Shown: one piece after another, positions 10,190-19,011 of the stretch
How the letters are laid out: the number at the start of each line of letters is the position of its first letter
How positions within the stretch are numbered: the stretch's first letter is position 1
Origin: Variovorax paradoxus
GTDB lineage: Bacteria > Pseudomonadota > Gammaproteobacteria > Burkholderiales > Burkholderiaceae_C
Reading direction: 5' to 3'
Assembly (NCBI RefSeq): GCF_018614875.1
Contig: NZ_JAGGNW010000002.1
Location: forward strand, 124,001-188,000
Length of the DNA: 64,000 nt
Notes under the pieces: model-generated
The model's database searches: none
What the model was told of the DNA's origin: nothing
Seen by the model: only the letters and a program-made list of their open reading frames with translations
Position numbers and translations under genes: made by a program

Positions 10190-11134
10190 TTAGCCCGGGG
10201 TGGCATGTCCTTGCCCCGAAAGGGTGCGTTCCGCCGCCGCGGGCGCCTGGCCGCCCAGCCGCTCGCCGAGAAAGTCGATGAAGCTGCGCAGCTTGGGCGC
10301 CATGTACTGGCGGCTGGTGTACACGGCAAAGAGCGTGACCGGCGGCGCGGCGTGGTCGGGCAGCAGCCGCACCAGCCGGCCCTCTGCCAAGTCGTCGTCG
10401 ATCAGCCATTCGGGCAAGAACGCAATGCCCATGTCCGCGCGCACCGCATGCAGCGTGAGCGTGGTGTCGTCCGATCGCAGCGCCGGCGTGAGCCGCAGCG
10501 AAAACATCCGCCCGCCCGGCCCCTTGAGCGAGAGGTTGTCGAGATTCACGTAGCTCGGCACGATGGCGCCGAGCCGGCCCACGTCGGCCGGCAGCGCGGG
10601 GTTGCCGCCCATGCGGCGCAGGTAGGCGGGCGTGCCCGCCAGATGAAAGGGCACGCGGCACAGCGGCCGTGCGATCAGCGCGGGCGAGGGCTCCTGGGTG
10701 GCGCGCAGCGCCAGGTCGTAGCCATCGGCCGCGAGATCGACCTTGCGGTTCTCCAGGTGAATGTCGATCAGCACTTCCGGAAAGCGCTCGCGGTAGTCGG
10801 CCAGCACGCGCGCGAAGCGCGGCGTGGCACACCACACCGGCGCGCTCAGCTTGAGCTGGCCGCGCGGCGCCTCGCGGGTCTGGCCGATGGCGGCCTCGGC
10901 CGCATCGAGCAGGTCGAGCGCGCGCCGGCTCTGCTCGTACCAGGCGCTGCCGGCCTCGGTCAGGCTCAGGTGACGGCTCGAGCGGTGCAAAAGCCGCGCA
11001 CCCAGCGATTTTTCGAGCTGCGCCACATGCTTGCTGGCCATGGGCGGCGAGATCGACAGGTGCTCCGCCGCGGCCACGAAGCTGCCCGATTCGACGACCT
11101 CTCGAAACACGCGCAGGCTGGTCAGGCGGTCCAT
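10190..11134 (-). CDS. LysR-family transcriptional regulator
   Basis: Regulator of 314 residues. The N-terminal winged HTH runs from MDRLTSLRVFREVVESGSFVAAAEHLSISPPMASKHVAQLEKSLGARLLHR, followed by a periplasmic-binding-like effector domain from about residue 90. It belongs to the CrgA/DmlR-like branch, judged from the SAPxxxxxxF...R opening of the effector domain. ATG at 11134 was chosen from the HTH start, although the frame is open further upstream. It is divergent from the LigB-type dioxygenase, its probable target, across tandem repeats. Confidence 0.92.
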   Translation of the reverse strand: MDRLTSLRVFREVVESGSFVAAAEHLSISPPMASKHVAQLEKSLGARLLHRSSRHLSLTEAGSAWYEQSRRALDLLDAAEAAIGQTREAPRGQLKLSAPVWCATPRFARVLADYRERFPEVLIDIHLENRKVDLAADGYDLALRATQEPSPALIARPLCRVPFHLAGTPAYLRRMGGNPALPADVGRLGAIVPSYVNLDNLSLKGPGGRMFSLRLTPALRSDDTTLTLHAVRADMGIAFLPEWLIDDDLAEGRLVRLLPDHAAPPVTLFAVYTSRQYMAPKLRSFIDFLGERLGGQAPAAAERTLSGQGHATPG

Positions 11135-11140
11135 GGAAGC

Positions 11141-11216
11141 TTTCCTGTAGAGAAATGAATCGATGCATCGTAGCCTGTCGATTTCCTGGTGGGAAATGTC
11201 TACAGTCGATGCAACG
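11141..11216. promoter_or_regulatory. Tandem LysR-type operator repeats in a divergent promoter
   Basis: The gap between the lysR and dioxygenase starts contains a duplicated block. TTTCCTGTAGAGAAATG at 11141-11157 is matched by TTTCCTGGTGGGAAATG at 11182-11198, 41 bases apart and so about four helical turns. The core is a dyad, TTTCC-N5-GGAAA in the second copy. Each block is followed by a second shared motif, TCGATGCATCG at 11160 and TCGATGCAACG at 11206. This is consistent with paired recognition and activation sites for the LysR protein. Confidence 0.6.
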
Positions 11217-11234
11217 CTTTCAAGGAGCATCGAC

Positions 11235-12065
11235 TTGACCCACGACAACCACACTTCGCGCCTGCCCACGTATTTCATCTCGCATGGCGGCGGCCCATGG
11301 CCCTGGATGAAGAAGGAGATGGGCGGGGTCTACGACCAGCTGGCCGCGGCGCTGGCCGACATGCCGCGCCAGATCGGCCGCATGCCGGACGCCATTCTCA
11401 TGCTGTCGGCCCATTGGGAAGCACCGGTCTTCACCGTGCAGGGCAACCCGCGCCCGCCCATGATCTACGACTACGGCGGCTTCCCCGCCCACACCTACGA
11501 AGTGCGCTACGACGCGCCCGGCTCGCCCGAACTGGCGCAGCGCGTGCAGTCGCTCCTTGCCGCGGCCGGGCTGCCGGCGGCCATCGACGCCGAGCGCGGC
11601 TACGACCACGGCATGTTCTCGCCCATGAAGGCGATGTACCCCGACGCCAGCGTGCCGGTGGTGCAGCTGTCGCTCCGGCGCGGGCTCGATCCGGCCGAGC
11701 ACCTGGCGCTCGGCCGCGCGCTCGCGCCCTTGCGCGACGAGAACGTGCTGATCGTGGGCAGCGGCCTGAGCTATCACAACCTGCGCAACTTCGGACCGCA
11801 GGCACATGGTGTTTCCAAGGCCTTCGGCGACTGGCTCGACCACACCGCCGTGCAGTCCGCGCCGCAGGAGCGCGTGCAGCGGCTGCAGGACTGGGCCTCG
11901 GCCCCTTCGGCGCGCGTGGCGCATCCGCGCGAGGAACACCTGATCCCGTTGATGGTTGCAGTCGGCGCGGCCGAGCAGGAGCCCGGTGAACGCATCTATC
12001 ACGAAGAGGCCTTCATGGGCGGGCTCGTGGTGTCGAGCTACCGCTTCGGCGCTGCCGCCAGCTGA
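11235..12065 (+). CDS. LigB-type extradiol dioxygenase (DODA/YgiD-like)
   Basis: Non-heme iron enzyme of 276 residues that opens catechol-type rings. Family residues are visible: SHGGGP near residue 18, the SAHWEAP His near 62, YDHGMFSP near 123 with its conserved His, and the late VSSYRFG tail. The best start is TTG at 11235, with AAGGAG seven bases upstream. ATG codons at 11163 and 11196 are in frame but overlap the operator repeats and lack a ribosome site. The substrate is not readable: DOPA-like catechols are usual for the family, but many members are uncharacterised. Confidence 0.86.
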   Translation: MTHDNHTSRLPTYFISHGGGPWPWMKKEMGGVYDQLAAALADMPRQIGRMPDAILMLSAHWEAPVFTVQGNPRPPMIYDYGGFPAHTYEVRYDAPGSPELAQRVQSLLAAAGLPAAIDAERGYDHGMFSPMKAMYPDASVPVVQLSLRRGLDPAEHLALGRALAPLRDENVLIVGSGLSYHNLRNFGPQAHGVSKAFGDWLDHTAVQSAPQERVQRLQDWASAPSARVAHPREEHLIPLMVAVGAAEQEPGERIYHEEAFMGGLVVSSYRFGAAAS

Positions 12066-12093
12066 GAAGGCGGCGGGTTGGCAAAATCGGGCG

Positions 12094-12978
12094 ATGCCTT
12101 CCATTCCCGATTCAGATTCCACTTCAGATTCAGGCCGCGAAGCCCGCCTCTTGATCGAACGCATCGCCGCGCTCGGCACGCGCCATGACGTGGTGCACGG
12201 CGGCGTTCGCGTCTCTTGGCGCCGCTTCGGCGGTGAAAGCACCCATCCGCCGCTGGTGCTGCTGCACGGCGGCCACGGCAGCTGGATGCACTGGCTGCGC
12301 AACGTCGAGGCGCTCTCGGCCGGGCGCACGCTGTGGCTGCCCGACATGCCGGGCTTCCATGATTCCGACACGCCGCCGCGCGCAGCGCCCGGCGAAGATC
12401 CGCTCGGGCCGCTGCTCGATGCGCTGGGCGGATCGCTCGACCAGCTGATCGGCACCGGCACGCCCATCGATCTTGGCGGCTTCTCCTTTGGCGGGCTCAC
12501 CGCCGCGCGCTTCGCGGTGCGGCGCGGCGCCATCCGGCGCCTCGCGCTCGTGGGCAGCGGAGGCCACGGCACGATGCGGCGCATGGCGGTGGAGATGATC
12601 AACTGGCGCGCCGCGCCCAACCGCGAGCAGGAACGCGCCGCGCTGCTGCACAACCTGGGCGCGCTGATGCTGCACGACAAGGCCGCGATCGACCCGGTCG
12701 CGTTCGAGATCCACGACGTTTCCTGCCACGGCACGCGCTTTCGCAGCAAGGACGTGTCGCAGGCGGGCGGCCTGCAGGCCGCGCTCGACACACTGGGCGG
12801 GCCGCAGTTGCTGCTCTGGGGCGAGTACGACGTCACCGCCGATCCGCGGCCGCTGGTGGCGCAGCTCACGGCCGGCCAGCCGCAGCGCGAAGGCGTGGTG
12901 ATCGACGGGGCAGGGCATTGGGCGCAGTACGAGCGCGCCGATGAATTCAACCGGCTGCTGCTGCGCTTCCTGGGCTGA
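12094..12978 (+). CDS. Alpha/beta hydrolase
   Basis: Cytosolic hydrolase of 294 residues. It has HGGHGSWMHW (oxyanion region) near residue 56, the nucleophile elbow GFSFGG near 129, an acidic residue in WGEYD near 244, and the catalytic His in GAGHWAQYE near 273. It follows the dioxygenase by 28 bases on the same strand, so it could hydrolyse the ring-fission product of a meta-cleavage-type reaction. That link is inferred from order only. ATG at 12094. Confidence 0.88.
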   Translation: MPSIPDSDSTSDSGREARLLIERIAALGTRHDVVHGGVRVSWRRFGGESTHPPLVLLHGGHGSWMHWLRNVEALSAGRTLWLPDMPGFHDSDTPPRAAPGEDPLGPLLDALGGSLDQLIGTGTPIDLGGFSFGGLTAARFAVRRGAIRRLALVGSGGHGTMRRMAVEMINWRAAPNREQERAALLHNLGALMLHDKAAIDPVAFEIHDVSCHGTRFRSKDVSQAGGLQAALDTLGGPQLLLWGEYDVTADPRPLVAQLTAGQPQREGVVIDGAGHWAQYERADEFNRLLLRFLG

Positions 12979-12991
12979 GCCTCAAGCCTCG

Positions 12992-14014
12992 CTACTGCTT
13001 CGCGAGCCCGAGCTTGCGGATGATGTCGCCCCACTGGTCGTAGGTCGAGCGCGTGAGCGCGGCCAGTTGCGCGGGGCTCGACGATTCGGCCTCGTAGGCG
13101 CCCTGGCGGAAGAAGTCGCGCGTGGCCGGCATCGCCAGCACCTGCGCGAGCGCGGCGTTGAGCCTGGCGACCACCGGCGCCGGCATGCGCGCCGGGCCGT
13201 AGAAGCCGAGCCAGCTCGCCATGTCGACGCCACTCACGCCTTGTTCGGTCATCGTAGGCACGTCGGGCAGCATCGCGCTGCGCTTCGGCGCCGCCACCGC
13301 GAGCATGCGGACCTTGCCGGTGGCGGTGTTCTGGATCGCGTTGGGCGCGGCGTCGAAGTAGTACTGCACGCGGCCCGCGAGAAAGTCCTTCGCGGCATCG
13401 GCGCCGCCCTTGTACGGCACGTGCACCACGTCCAGCCCCGCCTTCTGCGCAAAGGCCTCGCCGTAGATGTGCGACGAGGTGCCGGTGCCGAAGGAGGCAT
13501 AGCTCATCTTCCCCGGGTTGGCCTTGATGTAGGCCACGAGTTCCTGCACCGTGTGCGCGGGCACGCTCGCATGCACCGTGAGCACCAGCGGCCCGCGTGC
13601 GCCAAGCGAGATCGGCGTCAGGTCCTTGAACGGGTCGTAGCGCACCTGCGCCAGCGTCTGCGGGTTCTGCGCGACCACGGACGAGGGCGCGTACATGAAG
13701 GTGTAGCCGTCGGGCGCGGCGCGGATCACTTCTTCCGTCGCGAGGATGAAGCTCGCACCCGGCCGGTTCTCGACGATCACCGGCGTCTGCAGCACCTCGG
13801 CCAGCTTGTTGGCGACGAAGCGCGCCTGCGCATCCGAGGCGCCGCCCGCCGCGAGGCCGAGCACGATGCGGATGCTGCGGCCCTTCTCGGGAAAGGGCGC
13901 GGGATCGGCCGCGGACACGGACATCGGCAGGGCGGCTGCGCCGAGTGCAGGCACCAGCCCGAGCCACGCGGCAACGCGCCGGCGGCGGATGCAGGAGGGC
14001 GGCCGGACGTTCAT
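12992..14014 (-). CDS. Bug/TctC-family periplasmic substrate-binding protein (copy 1)
   Basis: Secreted solute receptor of 340 residues. A signal peptide (RRRRVAAWLGLVPALGAAALPMSVSA) is followed by the Bug fold, with IRIVLGLAAGGASDAQARFVANKL, ENRPGAS, PDGYTFMYAPSS and DVPTMTEQG. Bug proteins bind carboxylates or related solutes in the periplasm, often without adjacent TctA/TctB membrane subunits, and none are seen here. The start overlaps the stop of copy 2 by four bases, so both are translationally coupled. ATG at 14014. Confidence 0.92.
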   Translation of the reverse strand: MNVRPPSCIRRRRVAAWLGLVPALGAAALPMSVSAADPAPFPEKGRSIRIVLGLAAGGASDAQARFVANKLAEVLQTPVIVENRPGASFILATEEVIRAAPDGYTFMYAPSSVVAQNPQTLAQVRYDPFKDLTPISLGARGPLVLTVHASVPAHTVQELVAYIKANPGKMSYASFGTGTSSHIYGEAFAQKAGLDVVHVPYKGGADAAKDFLAGRVQYYFDAAPNAIQNTATGKVRMLAVAAPKRSAMLPDVPTMTEQGVSGVDMASWLGFYGPARMPAPVVARLNAALAQVLAMPATRDFFRQGAYEAESSSPAQLAALTRSTYDQWGDIIRKLGLAKQ

Positions 14015-15009
14015 TGCTTCGCCAACCCCACCTGCTGCACCATCTCGCCCCAACGCTCGTAGGTCGAGCGCGTGACGCCGGCAAACTCCCCGGGCGTGCT
14101 TGCCCCCGCTTCATAGCCGCCGCTGCGGTAGAAGTCTCGCACCTGCGGCATCGCCAGCACCTGCGCGAGCGCGGCGTTGAGCTTGGCCACCACCGGCGCG
14201 GGCATGTGGGCCGGCCCGTAGAAGCCGAGCCAGCTCGGCAGATCGAGCCCCGTCACGCCTTGTTCCGCAAAGGTGGGCACGTCGGGCAGCGCGGCAATGC
14301 GCGCGTTCGCGGCAATCGCCAGGATCTTCACCTTGCCGGTGCCCGAGGTGATGACGGCCGAGGAGGCTGAATCGAACATGTACTGCACGCGGCCGCCGAT
14401 CAGGTCCTTGGCCGCATCCGAGCCGCCCTTGTACGGAATGTGCACCGCGTCGATGCCGGCCTTCTTCACGAAGGCCTCGCCGTAGATGTGCGACGAGGTG
14501 CCCGCGCCGAACGAGGCATAGCTCACCTTGCCGGGGTTCGCCTTCACGTAGGCGACGAGCTCCTTCACGTTGTTCACCGGCACGGTGGTGCTCACCGACA
14601 GCACCAGCGGCCCGCGGCCGCCCATCGAGATGGCGGTGAAGTCCTTGAACGGGTCGTAAGGCACCTGGGTGAAGGTATGCGGGTTCTGCGCCATGGTGGA
14701 GGAGGGCGCGTAGAGCAGGGTGTAGCCGTCGGGCAGCGCGCGCGCCACCTCGCTCGCGGCCAGCATGGTGCTGGCACCGGGCTTGTTGTCGACGATCACG
14801 CTGGTGCCCAGCACCTCGCCGAGCTTCTGCGCCACGATGCGCGCCTGCGCATCGGTGCCGCCGCCGGCCGTGAAGCCCACCACGATGCGTATCGGCTTGC
14901 CGCCGCGCACCGGAAAGTCTTGCGCCAGCGCCAGGGGCGCCAGGCCCAGAAAGGCCGCCGCGCCGAGCGCCGCGCCGAACGCACGGCGGGTGCCGCAGGG
15001 TTTTTTCAT
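14011..15009 (-). CDS. Bug/TctC-family periplasmic substrate-binding protein (copy 2)
   Basis: Solute receptor of 332 residues with signal peptide MKKPCGTRRAFGAALGAAAFLGLAPLALAQ. It aligns with copy 1 along its whole length. Shared blocks include YDPFKD, ANPGK(M/V)SYASFG, HIYGEAF, WLGFYGPA(R/H)MPAPVVA and LNAALAQVLAMP, so the two arose by tandem duplication. Differences cluster in the loops that line the pocket of Bug proteins, so ligands may differ. It is first in the minus-strand pair, divergent from the FAD-oxidoreductase operon. Confidence 0.93.
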   Translation of the reverse strand: MKKPCGTRRAFGAALGAAAFLGLAPLALAQDFPVRGGKPIRIVVGFTAGGGTDAQARIVAQKLGEVLGTSVIVDNKPGASTMLAASEVARALPDGYTLLYAPSSTMAQNPHTFTQVPYDPFKDFTAISMGGRGPLVLSVSTTVPVNNVKELVAYVKANPGKVSYASFGAGTSSHIYGEAFVKKAGIDAVHIPYKGGSDAAKDLIGGRVQYMFDSASSAVITSGTGKVKILAIAANARIAALPDVPTFAEQGVTGLDLPSWLGFYGPAHMPAPVVAKLNAALAQVLAMPQVRDFYRSGGYEAGASTPGEFAGVTRSTYERWGEMVQQVGLAKQ

Positions 15010-15175
15010 CGATGTCTCCGTTTGGAATGTTCTTCTTATATTGATTTAGAAAATCATAAAAATCCACATGATCTAGGGAATACCCCGAAGAAGTGCGATT
15101 TATGGGCTTTTGTGTTTGACAAAATGAACATTGAAATCAAAATACGACGAAACAGCCCATCCAAGACATCCATCC
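15010..15175. promoter_or_regulatory. AT-rich divergent promoter region, bug pair / FAD-oxidoreductase operon
   Basis: This 166-base gap is clearly richer in A and T than the surrounding DNA and separates two oppositely oriented operons. A perfect TTGACA sits at 15116-15121, pointing toward the FAD oxidoreductase, but no good -10 hexamer lies 16-18 bases further on. It is the likeliest binding region for the IclR regulator encoded downstream, because both flanking units look like parts of one catabolic system. No clear palindrome was identified. Confidence 0.4.
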
Positions 15176-16627
15176 ATGAAAACTGTCGTCCGCACCGACG
15201 AGCGCATCCTGTCCTCCGACATCTTCGACCGCGACAGCCGCACCAAGCGCCCTGACCATGGCAGCTGGGCCGAGCCCGGCAAGAACATTCCGGTCTACCA
15301 CCGCTGCGGCGTGCTGGTGGTGGGCGGCGGCCCGTCGGGCACCGCGGCCGCCGCCGCCGCGGCGCGCGCGGGCGCAGACGTGGCGCTGCTCGAGCGCTAC
15401 AACCACCTGGGCGGCCTTTCCACCGGCGGCCTCGTGATCTGGATCGACCGCATGACCGACTGGGAAGGCCAACTCGTGATCCGCGGCTTTGCCGAGGAGC
15501 TGTTCGACCGCCTGCCGGCCGACGCCATCGCCGGCCCCGCGCGCGAAGACTGGGGCTCGCAGGACGCGGCCAAGGCCGCGCACTGGTCGCAGCGCACGGC
15601 GGCCTACCACGGCGTGGTCACCTGGTCGCCCACCATCGACCCGGAGCGCCTCAAGCTGCTGTCGCAGGAGATCGTGCTGGAGCGCCAGGTCAAGCTCATC
15701 TACCACTCGTGGGCCGCCATTCCCATCGTGCAGGACGGCGCGGTGAAGGGCGTGGTGTTCGAGAGTAAGGAAGGCCGCATGGCCATCATGGCCGACGTAG
15801 TGGTCGACGCCACCGGCGACGGTGATTTGTTCGCGCGTGCCGGCGCGGCTTTCGTGAACGACATCGAGGAGGCCGATGTGCACCACTGCATGAACACCTC
15901 GTGGCTGTTCGGCGGCGTGGACATGAACCGCTGGATCGAATTCAAGGCCGGCCAGCCCGAGGCGTTCAGCGCCTTCATGGCGCGCGGGCGCGAGCAGTGC
16001 GGCCTGTTCGAGCGGCCCTTCGTCTCGTGGCGCAACGACGTGGCGCTGTTCATGGGGCCGCGCCAGTCGGGCTACTCGGCGCTCGACGTGGACGACCTCA
16101 CGGCCGTGGAAGTGCGCTCGCACCGTGCGATGGCCGCGCACCTGGACTACTTCCGTGCCCATGCCCCGGGCTTCGAGGATGCCTACCTGATGCTGAGCGC
16201 GCCGCAGATCGGCGTGCGCCATGCGCGGCGCCTGACCGGCGTGGGCGCGGTGCTGCGCAGCCAGTGGCCCGACGGCGTGGCGCTGGCCGACGAGGTGGGC
16301 GTGACGCCCGCGGTGTCACCGAAGTTTCCGAACATCTCCATTCCCTACGGCGCGCTGGTGCCGCAGCAGCTCGACGGTTTGCTCGCCTGCGGCCGCCACA
16401 TCTCGTGCGACCGCAACTCGCACGGCTTCATGCGCGAGATTCCGCAGTGCTGGATCACCGGCCAGGCCGCGGGCGTGGCGGCGGCGCTGGCGTCGCGGGG
16501 CGGCATCGAACCGCGCTTCATCGACGTGGGGGCGCTGCAGTCGGCGCTGCTCGCACAAGGTGTGTACCTGCGCGCCGGTGCCGGGCAGGGCGCGCATGCG
16601 CGGGCCGTGGCCGAAGCCGGGATCTGA
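15176..16627 (+). CDS. FAD-dependent oxidoreductase (FAD_oxidored family)
   Basis: Flavoprotein of 483 residues. The dinucleotide-binding site is VLVVGGGPSGTAAAAAAARAG near residue 48, followed by ERYNHLGGLSTGGLV, DATGDGDLFARAG near 215, and a C-terminal FAD-contact block GLLACGRHISCDRNSHGFMREIPQCWITGQAAGVAAAL. This architecture is found in FAD-dependent oxidases and dehydrogenases acting on small hydroxy or amino compounds, and the substrate is not readable. ATG at 15176 was preferred to an in-frame TTG at 15131. It is the first gene of the catabolic operon. Confidence 0.87.
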   Translation: MKTVVRTDERILSSDIFDRDSRTKRPDHGSWAEPGKNIPVYHRCGVLVVGGGPSGTAAAAAAARAGADVALLERYNHLGGLSTGGLVIWIDRMTDWEGQLVIRGFAEELFDRLPADAIAGPAREDWGSQDAAKAAHWSQRTAAYHGVVTWSPTIDPERLKLLSQEIVLERQVKLIYHSWAAIPIVQDGAVKGVVFESKEGRMAIMADVVVDATGDGDLFARAGAAFVNDIEEADVHHCMNTSWLFGGVDMNRWIEFKAGQPEAFSAFMARGREQCGLFERPFVSWRNDVALFMGPRQSGYSALDVDDLTAVEVRSHRAMAAHLDYFRAHAPGFEDAYLMLSAPQIGVRHARRLTGVGAVLRSQWPDGVALADEVGVTPAVSPKFPNISIPYGALVPQQLDGLLACGRHISCDRNSHGFMREIPQCWITGQAAGVAAALASRGGIEPRFIDVGALQSALLAQGVYLRAGAGQGAHARAVAEAGI

Positions 16628-16695
16628 ATCGCATGAACCCGACCGACACGCTTTCGCCAGCCTCTACATTGCAGAGTCTTGCAAAGGGTTCCTCC

Positions 16696-17538
16696 ATGTC
16701 CACTGACAAAAACGACAGCTCCTTTTCGGCTGCCGAATCCACCGACGCGCGCGGCGACCGCTCCGACACCGTGAGCGCGCTGGAGCGCGGCATCTCGGTG
16801 CTGCGCTGCTTCAGCGAGGCGCGCCCCGTGCTGGGCCATGCCGACATCGCGCGCATGACCGGCATCCCGCGGCCGACCGTCAACCGGCTCGTCGCCACGC
16901 TGCTTTCGCTGGGCATGCTCAAGGCCGCGCAGGTGGCCGACCGCTTCATGCTCGGGCCGGGCGTGGTGTCGCTGTCGCGCGTGTTCCTTGGCAGCCTCGA
17001 CGTGCGCGCCGCCGCGCGGCCCAGCATGCAGGCGATGGCGGAGGAGGTGGGCGCCTCGGTCTACCTGGCGATACGCGACGGCATGGAGATGGTGCTGATC
17101 GAGGCCTGCCGGCCGCGCTCGTCGATGCTGTCGGCGCGGCTCGACGTGGGCTCGCGCGCGCCGCTGGCCAACTCGGCACTGGGCCGTGCGTACCTTTCCG
17201 CTTTGCCCGAGGCGCAGCGCAACCAGCTCATCGATTCGATGCGCCTCTTGCGCGGCCCCGAATGGGACAGCATCGCAACCGGTATGACGCGCGCCATCGG
17301 CGAAGCCAGGCGGCTGGGCTATTGCCTGTCGCTCGGCGAGTTCCACCGCGAGATCAATTCGGTGTCGGTGCCCCTCATCGGGCCGGACGGCGAAGTGATG
17401 GCGCTCAACGGCGGCGGCGCGGCCTTCGTGTTCACCGAGGAACGCCTGCGCAACGAACTCGCACCGCGCCTGCACGACATCGCGCTCACCATCGCGCGCG
17501 ACATCGGCGGCCACGTGCCGACGCCCCTGCCGGGCTAG
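16696..17538 (+). CDS. IclR-family transcriptional regulator
   Basis: Regulator of 280 residues. The N-terminal winged HTH is SALERGISVLRCFSEARPVLGHADIARMTGIPRPTVNRLVATLLSLGML, and the C-terminal IclR effector domain contains GSRAPLANSALGRAYLSALP and a GYCLSLGEFHREINSVSVPL block. It resembles the PcaR/PobR-like branch that controls aromatic and carboxylic acid catabolism. It sits between the oxidoreductase and the aconitase-X genes and probably controls the operon. ATG at 16696 follows AAAGGG. An in-frame ATG at 16633 would add 21 residues. Confidence 0.9.
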   Translation: MSTDKNDSSFSAAESTDARGDRSDTVSALERGISVLRCFSEARPVLGHADIARMTGIPRPTVNRLVATLLSLGMLKAAQVADRFMLGPGVVSLSRVFLGSLDVRAAARPSMQAMAEEVGASVYLAIRDGMEMVLIEACRPRSSMLSARLDVGSRAPLANSALGRAYLSALPEAQRNQLIDSMRLLRGPEWDSIATGMTRAIGEARRLGYCLSLGEFHREINSVSVPLIGPDGEVMALNGGGAAFVFTEERLRNELAPRLHDIALTIARDIGGHVPTPLPG

Positions 17539-17585
17539 CCCGGCCGACCCCGCGACACATCAACAAAAAAACGGAGACACGGGCC

Positions 17586-18881
17586 ATGCACCTGAGCGAT
17601 GAAGAAAAAGCCATGATGGACGGCCGCGACGGCCCGGCCGTGCAGAAGGCGATGGACCTGCTGATGCGCTACGGCGAAGCGCTGGGCGCCGAGCGGCTGG
17701 TGGAAACGCGCAACGTCTGCGCCACCATCACCTCGACCACGCCGTTCCAGCGCGACTTCGCGCTGGCCAAGGGCGGCGGCATGGACGCGGTGTTCTCCGA
17801 ATTCAGCCTCGACAGCCAGGAGACCGTCGAGATTCCGAAGTTCAAGGTCTTCACGAGCCACCTGCAACTGGGCTTCGACCCGGGCCAGCCCGAGCGCATG
17901 GGTGTGAGCGAGGAAATCGTGCAGTTCTACAACAAGAGCGAGCGCCATGCGGCGGGCCTGGGCGCGCAGATCATGAACACCTGCACGCCCTACCAGGTCG
18001 GCAACATCCCGACGCGCGGCGAGCACTGCGCGTGGATGGAATCGTCGGCGGTCGTGTACTGCAACTCGGTGCTCGGCGCACGCACGAATACCGAGGGCCG
18101 CGAAAGCACCGGCGCGGCCATGCTCACGGGCCGCATTCCCTACTGGGGCTACCACCTCGACGAGAATCGGCGCGCCACGCATGTGGTCGAGCTCGACATC
18201 GAGGTCGAGTCAGTGCAGGACTGGGGCCTGCTCGGCTACTACATCGGCGAGCATGTGCAGGAGCGCGTGCCGGTGGTGCATAGCCGGCGCGGCATTGCGC
18301 GCGTGCCCAACCTGCCGCGGCTCAAGCACTTTGGCGCGGCGGCCTCGTCTTCGGGCGGCGTGGAGATGTACCACATCGCCGGCATCACGCCCGAGGCGCT
18401 GACGCTCGAACAGGCGCTTGGCGGCAGGGCGCCCGTGGAGGTGCTGCGCTACGGCGAGGCCGAGCGCCGCGCCACCTACGAGAAGATCAACGCCACCGGA
18501 AAGGACGCCGATGTGCAGTACGTGATGCTGGGCTGTCCGCACTACACCATCGAGCAGATCTGGGAAGCCGCGCAGCTCATCGAAGGCCGCAAGGTGCATC
18601 CGGACTGCGAGCTGTGGATCTTCACACCACGCGCCATCAAGTCGCTGGCCGACCGCAACGGCTACACCAAGATCATCGAGGACGCGGGCGGCATCCTCAT
18701 GACCGACAGCTGCTCGGCCATGAGCCGCGCCGTGCCCAAGGGCACGAAGACGGTGGCGCTCGATTCGGCCAAGCAGGCGCACTACCTGCCCGCCATCCTC
18801 GGCGTGCAGGCGTGGTTCGGCAGCACGGCGGAATGTGTCGATGCGGCGTGCACGGGCCGGTGGAACGGGGGGATGCAATGA
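17586..18881 (+). CDS. Aconitase X catalytic (large) subunit
   Basis: Predicted iron-sulfur dehydratase subunit of 431 residues. DUF521/AcnX hallmarks are visible: NVCATITSTTPF, NTCTPYQVGNIPTRGEHCAWMESSAVVYCNSVLGARTN near residues 130-165, MLGCPHYTIEQI near 318, and TDSCSAMSRAVPKG near 375, which together supply conserved cysteines. Characterised bacterial members dehydrate cis-3-hydroxy-L-proline, and archaeal ones dehydrate phosphomevalonate. The substrate here is unknown. Its partner is the DUF126 small subunit, 130 bases downstream beyond a GC-rich palindrome. Confidence 0.9.
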   Translation: MHLSDEEKAMMDGRDGPAVQKAMDLLMRYGEALGAERLVETRNVCATITSTTPFQRDFALAKGGGMDAVFSEFSLDSQETVEIPKFKVFTSHLQLGFDPGQPERMGVSEEIVQFYNKSERHAAGLGAQIMNTCTPYQVGNIPTRGEHCAWMESSAVVYCNSVLGARTNTEGRESTGAAMLTGRIPYWGYHLDENRRATHVVELDIEVESVQDWGLLGYYIGEHVQERVPVVHSRRGIARVPNLPRLKHFGAAASSSGGVEMYHIAGITPEALTLEQALGGRAPVEVLRYGEAERRATYEKINATGKDADVQYVMLGCPHYTIEQIWEAAQLIEGRKVHPDCELWIFTPRAIKSLADRNGYTKIIEDAGGILMTDSCSAMSRAVPKGTKTVALDSAKQAHYLPAILGVQAWFGSTAECVDAACTGRWNGGMQ

Positions 18882-18905
18882 AGCCCGCCGTTCGGCTGTC
18901 TTTTT

Positions 18906-19003
18906 CCCTCCCCTCCCGGGGGAGGGCCGGGGTGGGGGCACGCGGCGCATCCATCGGGTGCTCTGCCCGCCCCCATCCCAACCTTCCCCCGAGAGGGGAA
19001 GGA
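18906..19003. repeat. GC-rich REP-like palindrome inside the aconitase-X operon
   Basis: Two long imperfect inverted arms lie at 18918-18939 (GGGGGAGGGC...GTGGGGGC) and 18969-18990 (GCCCCCATCCC...TTCCCCC). Each is flanked by a short local palindrome: CCCTCCCGGGGGAGGG on the left and TTCCCCCGAGAGGGGAAGG on the right. The right end supplies the AAGGAG ribosome site of the next gene. The look is that of a dispersed intergenic element rather than a terminator, because both flanking genes encode subunits of one enzyme and must be co-expressed. Confidence 0.7.
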
Positions 19004-19011
19004 GCAAAACC

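Noticed and set aside
15116..15144. A sigma-70 promoter starting from the perfect TTGACA
   Set aside because: No acceptable -10 hexamer at 16-18 bases, so only the general region is annotated.
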